DNA of 64,000 nucleotides from Plasmopara viticola. Its lineage: Eukaryota > Oomycota > Peronosporomycetes > Peronosporales > Peronosporaceae. Each line of letters begins with the position of its first letter. Within the stretch, counting starts at the first letter, position 1. Location of the stretch: the NCBI GenBank assembly GCA_001695595.3, contig MBPM02000018.1, positions 744,001-808,000 on the forward strand, given 5' to 3'. The translations under genes and the position numbers were made by a program. This document shows positions 31,617 through 43,532 of this stretch, in pieces. The notes under the pieces were generated by a model, which was not told the DNA's origin, searched no databases, and worked only from the letters and a program-made list of their open reading frames with translations.

Positions 31617-34600
31617 ATGGCTCACGAGCGCACCTTCTACGAATGGAATCAGCACGTCCAAAAGACACTCCATAGTCAGTCCAAGCTTTTACCGTCCGAG
31701 CAAGTTTGTACGGCTGGCATTGCAATGCACGGACCGGACGGTCGCATTCGTCTGGACGTAGCTGACGAGGACGAGATTGATATGGACGCTCTCCGACGTC
31801 GCTTTAGGGGCACGTCTAATGTACACAGCGTGGCAAAGCTCGAGCCACCGAATCAACCACCAGAATTGAGCATTTGCATCATGGTAGTTGGTACTCGAGG
31901 CGACGTGCAGCCATTTCTGGCCATTGCTCTTCGTTTGCAACAAGACGGACATCGAGTCCGACTGGCAACCCACGCCATCTATCGTGACTTGGTCATGGGC
32001 TTTGGCGTCGAGTTCTATCCTCTAGGTGGCGACCCAAAGGAATTAGCCGCGTATATGGTCAAGACAGGAGGCCACCTCATCCCTACCAAAGTCGCGACGA
32101 TCCAAAAGGACTTACCTCGAAACTTACAAATGATTGACGAAGTTCTGCACTCGACTTGGCCCGCCGTGTCTGCTGCAGACCCCGAAGGAGGAGGAGAAGG
32201 CGTGAAAGGGCCACCGTTTCGAGCTCAGGCCATTATCTCGAATCCCGTGACGTACGGACATATTCACGTGGCCGAACGACTGGGTGTCCCTCTTCATATT
32301 ATGTTTCCACAGCCATGGGTCCCCACGCTTGCGTTTCCACATCCATTGGCGAACATGCCGTACACTGGCAAGGCTCAAAAGCGAAATTATCTATCGTACA
32401 AGCTCGTAGATCTGCTCATGTGGCAAGGTACGGAAGGCATCGTGAACGCGTTTCGCACCGAAGTGTTGGGGCTGCGTAAAATTCGCAAGGGCGATGGAGG
32501 GCGCGAGATCTTACACGACTTACGCATTCCCCATGCGTTCATGTGGAGTCCTGCACTTGTTCCTAAGCCCGAAGATTGGGGCGATTTGTACGACGTGGTG
32601 GGTACAGTGATATTGAAAGAGGCAAAGTCGTCCTATACACCACCTTTTGAGCTGAAAGCTTTTCTCGACGCGAAACAAGATCCAATCTTTGTCGGCTTTG
32701 GTTCGATGGTGCTGGAAGATCCAAAAGGTACAACGGAAATGATTATCAAAGCTGCTTTGCAAGCCCATGTCCGTGTCTTGATTCAATCGAGCTGGAGCAA
32801 CATGGCTGGCGACTTGACACTCCCTGACCATGTCTTTCTGCTCGGCAATTGTCCGCACGACTGGCTCATGCCGCGTGTAAGTGCTGTCGTACACCATGGT
32901 GGAGCAGGCACGACTGCAGCGGGTTTGTTGGCGGGCAAACCGACGTTTATTGTACCGTTCTTTGGCGATCAACCGTTCTGGGGGTGGGCCGTTCATCGAG
33001 CAGGCGTGGGTGTCCCCCCGTGTCCGATCAAAGAGTTGACGACCGACAAGTTACGTACAGCGTTTGAAGCCCTTCAAACGACCAAGATGCGTGAATGTGC
33101 ATTGCAACTCCAAGCGAAATTACACCAAGAGAATGGCGTGGAAGAAGCTGTACGATGCTTTTACCGTCATTTACCAGTCAAGGACATGCGCTGCGATCTA
33201 GACGATACGCGAGTGGCAACGAAATGGTGCCAGACGAACAAAGTCAAGCTTTGCGACGTCTGTGACTTTGTCATTGCGTCCCAACCGAAACACGTGAATC
33301 GACACGTTGTCGAGTATCACTATGTCGACTATACGGCCCGAGGCCCCGCTCATGGCTTTGCCGGTGCTTCCTCCGGTGCTGCAGCCTTCTTGCATGAATT
33401 GGGTGGTGCTTTCAAAGACGTGATTGTCCAACCCGCTCGAGGTTTTCGTGAAGGGCCTAAAGGAGCAGTGATTGGAGTGATCAAAGGTGTGACTGGACTT
33501 GTGATCCGTCCGATTCATGGCGTGGCGCTGTTTGCCGATCACATTGCAGCCGGCCATGCAAATTATTTCAACGAAAGGGGCCGTCGGAAGCGGAGCAGTG
33601 TCTTTGACAAGCCGTTGATGGAAGCTCTAGGCATGGAGACTGGATTGAGGGATTCGTATACGCTAGGGAACAGTCCAGAAGAGGTCGAGGCGTACCGCTT
33701 CCTTGGATCAAAAAAAGACGTGCGACGAAAAGTGGAGCTCGTTGTTACAGATGAAGTTAAGCGCAAGTATCAAGAGAAATATCGAGAATTGATGAAAGAA
33801 AAGGAGACGCATCGCGACTCGCTTGAGCGTACTCAACGAATCTCCTCTTCGTCGGTTAATGTGTCCGATGTCGAGAGTGAAGCCTCCCCACGCGACAACA
33901 TTTCGATTCTCTCGGCTGACTTGACGGCAACGGGAACGATTGGAGTGACATTTCAACTAGCCGGTCAAAGCCCCGACACTCTTGACGATGCAAAAGTTGA
34001 AGAGTGGCGTCAATATGCACGACGGCAACAGCTCACGTCGGAACGATTGCTGGCGACTTTTGCAGGGACAAGCGTACCGTCGATGAACCTTTGTCTTGCT
34101 ACGATTGGGACGTGGGATAACAACGTGAAGCAGCTCGTTGCACTTGGCGTGCGCATGGCAACGGATGGTCATCGTGTTCGAATAGCTGCAAATGAAGAGT
34201 TTCGGGCGGAAATCGTAAGTCGTGGGCTCGAATTTTACCCTTTAGCAGGTGCCATGAAGAATGTCCACGATTTCATCAAATATCTGCACGATACAAAGCA
34301 TGCAAACGTGATTCAAAAGCATATGGCGGGTCGGCCAATCTTAGGCCCTTTGAAGGAGCTCGTGTATTCGTTGTGGCCAGCAGCCAATGGAGCGGATCCA
34401 CACGGTCGTGGCCCCAACATTCCTGGCGAGCATTTTCGAGCCGATGCGTTGCTTTGGCATCCCTTGTTGTTTGGACATGTGTATGTTGCAGAACGTCTCG
34501 GGATTCCTCTCCAATGCTTTAGTTTAGTGCCCCTCTCTCCGACGTTTACCATGCCGCATATCCTGAGTGCATTTCTCACCGACGCCACCAGTCAGTTTGG

Positions 34601-35918
34601 TCGCGAGTTCAGAAAAACGAATCGGTTATCGTATGGCGTGGTCGATACGGTCTTGTGGCGGGGGATGGAAGCGCTGCTGAATGATTTTCGAGCGCATATG
34701 GGGCTACGAGGACACTGTACACAGCCCAGTCCTCTTGTTGCGTGGCGGATTCCTCACGTGTACCTCTGGAACCCAGCATTCGTGCAGCGTCCAGTCGATT
34801 GGGGCCAAGAGCTTAGTGTGGCCGGATACGTGACGCTCCAAGACGAACAGGAAGTGACGAAAATGCGCAAGTTTAAGTGGAGCCGGTCTTTGAATGAGTT
34901 TACGCTGGCAACCCGCGACCCCATCATTTACTTTGGTGTCTCAACGTACTACCTCGCGTTGACCCAGATCGATCACCTTTTGCACCAACTTGACGTTGCA
35001 GCCGAGCAAAGCAATGTCAAGATTATCTTCCAAGACCGTGAAGGAAGCACTCGTTCGTCGTTGTACCATTCCGACAATATCTACCAAGTTGAGAAGGAGT
35101 GTCCGTATGCGTTGATCCTTCACAAGGTCGCAGCGACGATTCATTGGGGGGAACCCGCGATCGTAGAAGAGAGTCTTGCAGCTGGCAAGCCCGTGGGTGT
35201 CTGTGTGAGTGTCTCGACGCAGTTTTACGCGGCTTGCATGTGCCTGACGGCCGGTGTGGGCATCCCACCCATTGATGTGACTACATGTACGACCGAGTCG
35301 TTGAAATTGGCCTTTCAGCGCCTTCTTCGACCAGAAGTGCGAGACAAGGCACAGGAACTTGCGAAAACGTATCAACCCGAGCAAGCCCTCGAGACGGCTG
35401 TGAACAGGTTTTACATGCACTTGCCGTTGCGAGCAATGCGTTGCGACATTGATCCGACGAAACTTGCGCGCATCTACGACCCGCGATTGGAGCTCAAGCT
35501 ATCGTTTGAAGCGTATATCGCCATCCAGCCGCTGCGCATCCATAGTGACACAGACGATGTCGTTTACAAACCTCTGTGGTACGATGGGCGTCGTCCGGCC
35601 AAGTGTTCGCTTCGAGATCTTGGTCGCGAGCAAGAAGTGATGGACAAGAAGCCAAGTTTTGGATTGGAAGCGATTCGAAAAGCGCTCGTGTCGTTTGCCT
35701 TGCACGAGTCGACGGGGTTAGAGCCAGTAGGATCTCGAGCTTTTTTGTCGCGATTGACAAGCCGAGTTGCGATCGTGGTTGAGAAACCGAAGTACTGGGC
35801 AACGATAGAGGAAGAAGTTTGGGAGAGGAAGCGAATTCTGGAGAAATATGAAAAAGTGCTTGGCGAACGAGAGGTGAAGCAGGCAAGGAGAAGAAACGAA
35901 TGTACCCGTGTGGCATGA
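31617..35918 (+). CDS. sterol 3-beta-glucosyltransferase-like protein with duplicated GT region
   Basis: Intronless gene for 1433 residues. The N-terminal half is a GT-B/family 1 glycosyltransferase of the sterol glucosyltransferase type, which transfers glucose from UDP-glucose to sterols. It has the N-terminal glycine loop GTRGDVQPF (92-100) and the donor-site motif HHGGAGTTAAGLLAGKP (426-442) followed by P-F-F-G-DQ-F-W (D451, Q452). A glycine-rich amphipathic segment follows at about 590-650 (GFREGPKGAVIGVIKG), like the tail seen after the catalytic domain in fungal sterol glucosyltransferases. From about 820 a second GT-like half begins (MNLCLATIGTWDNN) and ends with HWGEPAIVEESLAAGKP (1176-1192), where the HHGGAGTT core is lost. 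Length is far above a single-domain enzyme. The start ATG has G at -3 and +4. The exact substrate is inferred. A decayed copy lies at 9755-10935. Confidence 0.9.
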   Translation: MAHERTFYEWNQHVQKTLHSQSKLLPSEQVCTAGIAMHGPDGRIRLDVADEDEIDMDALRRRFRGTSNVHSVAKLEPPNQPPELSICIMVVGTRGDVQPFLAIALRLQQDGHRVRLATHAIYRDLVMGFGVEFYPLGGDPKELAAYMVKTGGHLIPTKVATIQKDLPRNLQMIDEVLHSTWPAVSAADPEGGGEGVKGPPFRAQAIISNPVTYGHIHVAERLGVPLHIMFPQPWVPTLAFPHPLANMPYTGKAQKRNYLSYKLVDLLMWQGTEGIVNAFRTEVLGLRKIRKGDGGREILHDLRIPHAFMWSPALVPKPEDWGDLYDVVGTVILKEAKSSYTPPFELKAFLDAKQDPIFVGFGSMVLEDPKGTTEMIIKAALQAHVRVLIQSSWSNMAGDLTLPDHVFLLGNCPHDWLMPRVSAVVHHGGAGTTAAGLLAGKPTFIVPFFGDQPFWGWAVHRAGVGVPPCPIKELTTDKLRTAFEALQTTKMRECALQLQAKLHQENGVEEAVRCFYRHLPVKDMRCDLDDTRVATKWCQTNKVKLCDVCDFVIASQPKHVNRHVVEYHYVDYTARGPAHGFAGASSGAAAFLHELGGAFKDVIVQPARGFREGPKGAVIGVIKGVTGLVIRPIHGVALFADHIAAGHANYFNERGRRKRSSVFDKPLMEALGMETGLRDSYTLGNSPEEVEAYRFLGSKKDVRRKVELVVTDEVKRKYQEKYRELMKEKETHRDSLERTQRISSSSVNVSDVESEASPRDNISILSADLTATGTIGVTFQLAGQSPDTLDDAKVEEWRQYARRQQLTSERLLATFAGTSVPSMNLCLATIGTWDNNVKQLVALGVRMATDGHRVRIAANEEFRAEIVSRGLEFYPLAGAMKNVHDFIKYLHDTKHANVIQKHMAGRPILGPLKELVYSLWPAANGADPHGRGPNIPGEHFRADALLWHPLLFGHVYVAERLGIPLQCFSLVPLSPTFTMPHILSAFLTDATSQFGREFRKTNRLSYGVVDTVLWRGMEALLNDFRAHMGLRGHCTQPSPLVAWRIPHVYLWNPAFVQRPVDWGQELSVAGYVTLQDEQEVTKMRKFKWSRSLNEFTLATRDPIIYFGVSTYYLALTQIDHLLHQLDVAAEQSNVKIIFQDREGSTRSSLYHSDNIYQVEKECPYALILHKVAATIHWGEPAIVEESLAAGKPVGVCVSVSTQFYAACMCLTAGVGIPPIDVTTCTTESLKLAFQRLLRPEVRDKAQELAKTYQPEQALETAVNRFYMHLPLRAMRCDIDPTKLARIYDPRLELKLSFEAYIAIQPLRIHSDTDDVVYKPLWYDGRRPAKCSLRDLGREQEVMDKKPSFGLEAIRKALVSFALHESTGLEPVGSRAFLSRLTSRVAIVVEKPKYWATIEEEVWERKRILEKYEKVLGEREVKQARRRNECTRVA

Positions 35919-38900
35919 ATGAATTAAGTTCATTACGTGTAGCATCTCAAATATACGCCTAAATTGCATTTACTCTCGGTACTTTCCAACGATGGGTTTT
36001 TTGGCTGAATTTGTGAACTCAATGGGCGAGGGACCATGTGACTTGCTCATCAATACAAGTTGCCAACTTACTCACTCTCTAGATTGCGGGCTCGCCAAGG
36101 AAAAAGAGAGCCATTTGGCTAGGTAGCATTACCCAGTCGATGTATAGCGCTGATAATTGCTTCGAGCGCCACGGTTTTTTTGGAAAAATGGCATGTGAAA
36201 ACAACACTAGGTTTAAAAAGGCTATTTTCTAGTGTGGGTATACTTTGTGGAATCACCTGCAAGGAGCTCGAAGGCAAGGCTGACCTGCACCTGGTACGGA
36301 AGTACCCATGAATACTTCTCAGCACTTTAATATTACGGATCGATCCCCCAAGATTTGAAAATCTTCAAGGTGTCGCAGCGCAAAAGGCAACCCTTTTAAG
36401 CAAAGTACTTTGCGTCCGTGTATATCATACAATTAGCTTTTTTGTGGGTGTGAAAAAATCGAATTCGAGATGCTTTGGATTCTGAATTTTACCAAATCAG
36501 ATGCTATCAGCGCTTGTTCTGAGCACGGGTCTCACCCTGACTCAACGTGCGGCAGCTTAATTTCAAAATGCTTGTTGTCTTTAGTCAGATTGCAATGGCT
36601 TTTGGACAACTGTGCTAGGACCGGCTCAACATTTCAGGAGTCTAAAGAGATAACATAATTGCGCCAATTCACAAGAAGCTTCTAGCACCCATAGGTACAT
36701 CCATGCGCTACAATTAACTGCACACGAAAGCGTTGCTGGCCTTTGGGATTAAATTACACCGAAGGGGACCGCTTCCTCGCTGACATTCTGCAAACTTTTT
36801 GTAACGACCAGCCCAATCAGATGTTTGCGTTTGGAACCCCTTTGAAAATCGGTACTAATGGTAAGACCGCGACATCTTTATGGTGGCCGCAGAATCTTTA
36901 GGACAATTTAGATGGATATAGCCTTCTGTGGCCATAAATATTTTAGCTCAATGGTAACATTTGCCGTCACGCGTCTTTGTGCGAGGTCTTCGAAGTGTCT
37001 CTTACCGTTGAATGAAATTCAGCTTGGCCGGCTGCTCTTGCTGCACAGCTTCAATAATTTTCTCGGTCTCTCAGGCTGATAATCAAATGTGGCGGTGGTT
37101 ATGGTCGCTTTTATTCGATTCATCAGTAAGGGCATCGCAAAATAATGCTTTGAAGTAGCCTCAGCGTCTCCAGGTCTGTCATATCGTATAAGACGTCTTA
37201 CGTAGAATGCTGGGTGCGTCGACAACGTCTCAAAAGGTTGGTCGTTTTCGTCATCTTATGCCTCTCCAGGACTGTGATTAGTCCAATGGAACGCTATTAA
37301 ACGTTGCTTAGAAACGTCAAATTTGTTCTTTGCGTCCAAAAAGGCTTTCTCTCCTTAACAAAACGTTTATAATTTACCTTTTCGATTTATCTAAAAAATA
37401 TTTTTGTTTATCTTGGACAATAAAATTGCTTGTCCAGCTCTATACGTTGTTCCGTGCGACGATGTAGAGCACAGCATCCTTGTAAAGCACATTACATTAA
37501 TGATCATAGAGACCGAGGGAACTTTTTAAAACTTTGCCAAAAATTATTGGTGGCCCGACATGAACAAGACTGCCAGCGGGTCAAACGTGCGGTATATGCA
37601 ACAACTACTTTGCAAATTCTGCCAGAAGCAGTGGACAGCTGGAAGTCCGTAAGCCACGATACTCTCTGTGACTTCCCGGAATAAATGTCGACATTGCACA
37701 TGTTTTTCTACGCAATTTGATACATTTGACAGCAGTTCCAGTCAGTATGATCGGAAAGGGTATCTATTTTTCATGGCATTTCAAACACGGAAAAAATACC
37801 AAGGAATACCTTGGTATAATTCCAGCTTGTGTTCTGATGTTGAGAGCACAGATACTATTGAGAAGAAAGGGGAAGAGGTTCGAAAAAGCTTTTTTTTTGC
37901 TCAACATTTTTTACTGCAATTATTGGACTTTGCAATAAAGGCGATTGAGCTTCGCCGGATCCACTTTAGACTGAGAAAATTGGAAGTCATTAACTTTTCC
38001 GGTTATTCCTAAGCTGAAAATTACGCTATGATAGTAAACTAAAATTTAAAACCTTGGCCATAGTTCTCATAGTACTTACACATCCAGGCGACTTTGCCGT
38101 AGTGTGTAGGCTTATCGATGCTCAACAGCAAAAGAAGTACACAGTGAAGTATTTCAAACGCTGAGTGGCGGAGAGACTAACGATCTAGACCAGTGAGTGG
38201 CACGGACGGAATCGCAGTGAATAAAGCCCAAACTCGCTTAATACAGTCGCACTTGTGTGGCTATACCAAGCTTGAGTTGCGGATAAATCTCTGCTTGTAT
38301 TCTTGATGCTTCGAAATTTGACAGGTGTGTGATTATTAGCCATGGTCTTAAAGTCGTGTCGTTAAAATTGTATGCCAGTTCGAGTGTAGAACCAATCACT
38401 AGGGGTAAAGCTGATGCGTGAAAACTTGATATATTGGGCATCATGATGTGTCTTGATATGTAGTCAGGATAAAGACAAAGTGTGGAATCCTTGATGATCT
38501 TGTTTAGCGTGCAACTGAAGAGAGATCATACGATGGCGGAGGGCGAAAAACGCCTTAAGGCATTACATGATCTTAAAGTTTAGTCAGAGGACTCTAGATT
38601 GCGATCGGAGTGTACACGTCTTGATGTTTCGCAGCATATATACCGATAAAGGTTTCAAGTTGTCTGCCGCACTCGTGGGGTAGTAGATTTGTGACCGGAA
38701 GGTGTAAATGGTGTTTGTAATTTCAATGATCACACTGCGGATAGCTGCTGATGCGCATTAGGCTTGATATTGCGATGTTGATCGAACGTTTTTGAGAAGT
38801 CTGCACTTGTGTTGATGACTTGGGAGCCGAGAACTGACAATCCTGATACTCGTTTAGCGTGCAACGAGCAAAGCCATGTATATCGGGTCCAATGTGGCCG

Positions 38901-39373
38901 CGGAGACATTACTTGGTCTTGTAAGTTAATTTCGCAGCTTATCTTAGTCGGCTTGACGTTGAGTTGAGATGCAAAAGACTTCGGCAAAATACTTGTGAGA
39001 GCGTCCAAAGCGTGAAGGATGGCGTTTCGATAACGAAAATAGCTTGCAAGTTTCATGCACCATGATCAAAACTGCATAAGGCTCTCAACCTTATTCGAAG
39101 CTTGTGTTTGGTGCGTGGGAAAATCGATTGTATACGACGTCGACGGCAGACTCGTGCTGCACATTTTTTTCTTGTTCCATAAGAAGAGTTTGTTAAACGT
39201 GACTTTAGGGTGGTTGATCAAAACTGTAGCTAGCAGTGGCGAGAGTGGACACAAACTTGGATTGTAGAACAGGCAAAGAACCTTCGTGATAAACTGACCG
39301 GTAGCATGGTCAGCGAGAGCGGGAGGTTTGGTTAGCCTTAAATCCCTAGGGTCTAGAATAGTCCCGTTCACCT
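35919..39373. other. gene-free stretch, no feature seen
   Basis: No coding region or RNA gene is supported between the glycosyltransferase gene and the tRNA-like fragment. Small palindromes occur (for example ATACCAAGG/CCTTGGTAT near 37795-37815) but nothing long. The last few hundred bases may include LINE 3' sequence. Confidence 0.5.
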
Positions 39374-39433
39374 AGAAGCTGTACTGGATGTTCGCCGGGA
39401 AACCGGATGACGGGTTCGAATCCCGTAGCTTTT
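39374..39433 (+). other. tRNA-like fragment (acceptor stem and T arm)
   Basis: 39374-39380 (AGAAGCT) pairs with 39427-39433 (AGCTTTT) as a 7-bp acceptor stem with one G-U. 39410-39426 forms a T arm, ACGGG-TTCGAAT-CCCGT, containing a perfect pol III B box (GGTTCGAATCC). A CCGG-GAAA-CCGG hairpin lies between them and TTTT ends the unit. At 60 nt it has no D arm or recognisable anticodon arm, so it is not a functional canonical tRNA. It could be a tRNA relic, a tRNA-derived SINE head, or chance. It lies at the 3' side of the LINE. Confidence 0.4.
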
Positions 39434-40550
39434 GACGTCTTTTGACACCCCAGTTAGAGTGACATTCGTATCTTAATTTCGTAAGTAGTAGTCGTAGTTA
39501 GACTAGTAAAATAGTAGTGATATCCATATCCATCTTTGCATAGCAGTTGGAAGTTAAGTTGACGGAAGTGTAGTAATGATGTGTGAAAGAAAGGAGTCTT
39601 GTTCAACTTCGAAACCATTTTCCACTTAATTCGCAACTTGTATCCATTTTGTGTTGCCTTTCGAAATAGCATGATGTCGAAGCTGCTTAAAGTGGAGCTT
39701 GATGTATGCGTATGCGTGATGACGTACAAACATTTTTAAAGTTAAGACGGCTGTGTTGTAAAGCCGCTTGTTCCGGTGAAGCCAAAGCGCGCGAAGAACA
39801 CAGCAGCGAACAATAGTGAAGGCAGCATAGATTGCGTATGTTCCGTATTGTGCAGTGATGTTAAGTTGCAAGGTCATTGTGCCGGGAAAAACAACCATGT
39901 GCCATTCAAAGTCTCCAATAATGAGACCTTTAAAAGGTGATAAAAAGTAACCTCATTGATATGCGGCTACTGGTCAAGCCCAAAAAAGTGGCGGGCGTCT
40001 TTAATGTCTGTACAACCGTGTATACACAAGTTGGTCTTACGACATCCGTTCGCCATCGAAACTTGTATCGAAAACCTAATGCATGATGTTGTAGTCGAAA
40101 CTTGAGATCCGAACACACTGGTAGCACATGTCGATCCAGTCGCAACTCAAAGCGCCAAGTTTCATTTGTTGGATTATGTCCATGAATGTGAAGCTTGTCG
40201 AGTCGAAGCGTAGGGACTTTGAAATAGATTAAGTGCGCAATAGTGGTTTCACAAAATCGCGATTCGCGCGGCCAATAGGGCCGTAGTTGGGTCCATGTCG
40301 TGGAGCAACCAGATTGAGTAGAGAAACTGTGTCCGATATCAAACGTGATCGCAAACCAGGCCGGGCAAAATCGTCTTGATTGAGAAGCCCGGTGAGCAAC
40401 TCATTAAAAGCAAAGCTTCCATGACGATCTACAAAATCTAGTAGGGGATAGAACCCCAGTGCCTTTATAAAACCGATAGTAATTCTGTTGACTTTAGCCA
40501 GTGGGGTTTACCTTTACCTTAAGTGAAGTAAATGTTGTACCAAAGCGGCA

Positions 40551-43520
40551 TTACTTGTACAAATTTTTTCCTATTTGTGAATTATGAGAAGTGTGCAAAT
40601 CTGCCCATATTCGTAGTGTAGATCTCCAGTAGTCAGTCAAACCACTATATTGCTCTCCTTTCATGTTCACGAATAGTATGTCGAAGCCGGAACCTTGGAA
40701 TTCCATTGCTCTTGTAAATAGATCAAGTGCCGGAGTGATCCATCGAGGAGGCCCAGTTGACCTACAAGTCGCGGCAATCGCATCGCGAGATATTTTTAGG
40801 TGCATTGCTTAGATGCATATCTTGGTCGGTGTTAGCCCAAGCCCACCGTTAGAAATACTTGTGTATATCCAATTTTTGTCAAACTTCTCAGCCGCTGCCG
40901 TAACATTGTCTGTGTCCTTCGAGTGAACGAAGTTCCGGATAATTATATCCACAGTAACCAATAGGGATGTCGTAATGTTAGTAACAATGGCTGTGTACCA
41001 AAGTGGAGGTAAGATGATGCTTTGCAAGAGCACCACCTTTCCGCGTAAGGTACGGGCGCGGTACTTCCATATGGCACAGCGCGTACGCACTTTAGCGAGG
41101 ACGTCACTCAATTTCTGCTTGGGCGTAACTGTTGCGCCTTGAAGTACACCAAGTAAGACGACGCTATCCGACGGAAGTAGAACGTTAAGAGTTGTGAATG
41201 CCCGAAGTTGAGTTAGTTTAGGTATACTAACGCTGAGTGTGAACGACATGATGCATGTTCTCTCCATATTCATCAGCAATCCTGATGCCGATGCATGATC
41301 TTGAGCATGATTTAAAAAATTCGGTTGTGTGATCGACAACAGCCAAAAGTCCGGTACAGTCGGCGAACGCTAGTAGTAGATGGGGTGCAGATAATCCATC
41401 GACATTCAATCCACGGTCGGCGAATCGAGCATGTAAGTATTTCATTAGTGGCTACATAAAGAGCACATAAGTCCTGGTGAAAGCGGGTCTCTATGGCGTA
41501 CTCCAGCACCAAGTAGAAACGGATCTCCGGGCGATTTGGTAAGTAGTAGACTGACTTGGGTCTGGTTGTAAAAGGTCTTTGTCCACGCTCGGAATGTTGC
41601 ACCAAATTCGAAGTGATAAAGTACCATTTCCAGAGCCGGCCATAGCACGCCGTCGAAGGCTTTAGCAAAGTCGATGAGGACGGCGCATGCGTTTGGATAC
41701 TTGTCCTTGCACAGCTCTTGTAAATCTTGAAATCGAATTAGCGAGTGACGAATGGATCGATCTGGGACAAGGCGCTCTGATCTTCGTGAATCAGCGATGG
41801 AAGGACGGTACCCAGGCGCCTCGCGAGGATCTTGGGGCCAAGCTTGGCATCATGATTCAGTAATGTCAGCGGGCGGTAATTTCCCGGCTGAGACCGGTCT
41901 CCTTTCTTGTATAACAACGAGAGATGTGCACGTCGCTAAAACTTAGTCATTTTTCCTTTGTATGATTGATTGTCGTGGATAACTTCATAAATCCGCGCCC
42001 ATACGTTAATGGCTAACTTGTAGTACTCAATAGGTAGGCCGTCCGGTCCCGGCGCTTTTCCATTAGTTGATTTCATAATCGCCCCTAACAGAGCCTTCTG
42101 TGCAGGCGTGACCTTGGCAACTGTATCGCGTAGCTTTTGTGCAAGACGAAGTGGCTGGTACAAAGCATTTCGTAGAAGGCGTAGATCAGGAGACGTCGAC
42201 TGGAATAATTGACCTCGAAATGTACGGTGTCCATTGCCGATTTCGGCGGGGTCTTCCGTTGTCGTTCCGTCGCTACGTCTGAAGTCAGTGATAGGTGACT
42301 TGAGACAATCTTGTTGAGGAGCCCTGAAAAAGTGCTTAGTTGACCGCTCGCTTAATTGTAAGTCGGCCGCAAGTTTACTTTCGGTGTGTCGCTCTTAGAT
42401 CGTCTCTCGATACGCCTTGAGATCAGCCTGCGCTTGTTGCGATGCATTCTTGTTATAGTCGGTAGAAAATAGGTTGTGAAGGTCAAGAGCATCGTTGACC
42501 GCTGTCACTTCTGTAGCCATCTCCCGTGCATCAGCGTGCCGTAGATCAAGCCACCGTCTGCGTTGATAAATGCAGTCGGATCTTTTGTGTTCGTCCAGCA
42601 GGCATCCAGGCTTAGATCCATCAAAGCTTCGAATTCGAGCGGCCAGTGTTTCTGCTGACAGTGTAAGATTCCTGACAACTTCCGAATCACGTAAAAGTCA
42701 AGGTGGGCATCTTCATGGCGCACGGTTCATCTTGAGAAGAAATTTCGCTTGCAATGTGAATTTTCCTGGTATGTGATCTTCAGTATGCCATTTTAATCTC
42801 TCACATGGCTGACTGTAGCCAGATGATCCTGGAAGAGGTCCACCGTCAAGAAGCAATAGTCGAGCCGATTTTTACGCGTGGGACTTGTGTAGTCACGCGT
42901 ATCGGGATGCACAAATCTCCATGCGTTCATTAAACCTAAAGCATCCAGCCAGTCACCCAGCTCTTCCCGACCAGTGGTGGATGTGACTGGGATGGAGAGC
43001 CCTGGTCAAGATAATTATTTATAGTGACATTAAAGTCGCCCATAACTATGTGCGCCGCCTGGCACTCCTCATCCAAATGCTCGGAAAGGAGATCCACAGG
43101 AAGCGCGAAAAAAATCACCACGTTGTGCGCGTTCATCAGGTGCATACACCACATGTATGTACACCGTTAGTTCACCAAGCGTGGTCTTGAGTAATAAATA
43201 ACGATTCCGTAACTGTTCTTTGTAGACGCATTTTGTGAGATCTTTAACTTCTTCAAAGGGGGAGGCTAAAGATAGCACAAGTCCAACTCCATGTCGCTCA
43301 TTAAAAACAAGGGACGTGGAGTCGGACCAGAAGCAGCGTGCTCCTGAATCGGCCACATGAATTAAATGTTCGCTGGTCTGTAGTAAATTTGTTTTGTTAA
43401 ACTTCGTCTCTTGAAAAGCGACCAGCTGATGTTCAGTGATAAGTCGCTGATACGTAGCTTATTTTGCTGAATTCAGCCCATTTACGTTCAGCGAGACTCC
43501 AATAAAGGCCCATGCCTCTC
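40551..43520 (-). pseudogene. LINE ORF2 relic: endonuclease and reverse transcriptase
   Basis: Endonuclease landmarks are SLNVNGLNSAK followed by QETKF (about 43510-43400) and the catalytic HIVMGDFNVT (about 43050). RT landmarks are NGKAPGPDGLPIEYYK (about 42060), a DDLYKKGDRSQPGNYRP-like region, and the active-site box, here FADC (41356-41367) instead of FADD. The long piece 41339-40809 and its continuation to 40551 are the post-RT region, ending in a WRSTLRIW-like segment. Interior stops include one right after LNSAK, and several frame changes occur. It encodes no functional enzyme. Confidence 0.85.
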
Positions 43521-43532
43521 TAGAGGTGAGGG

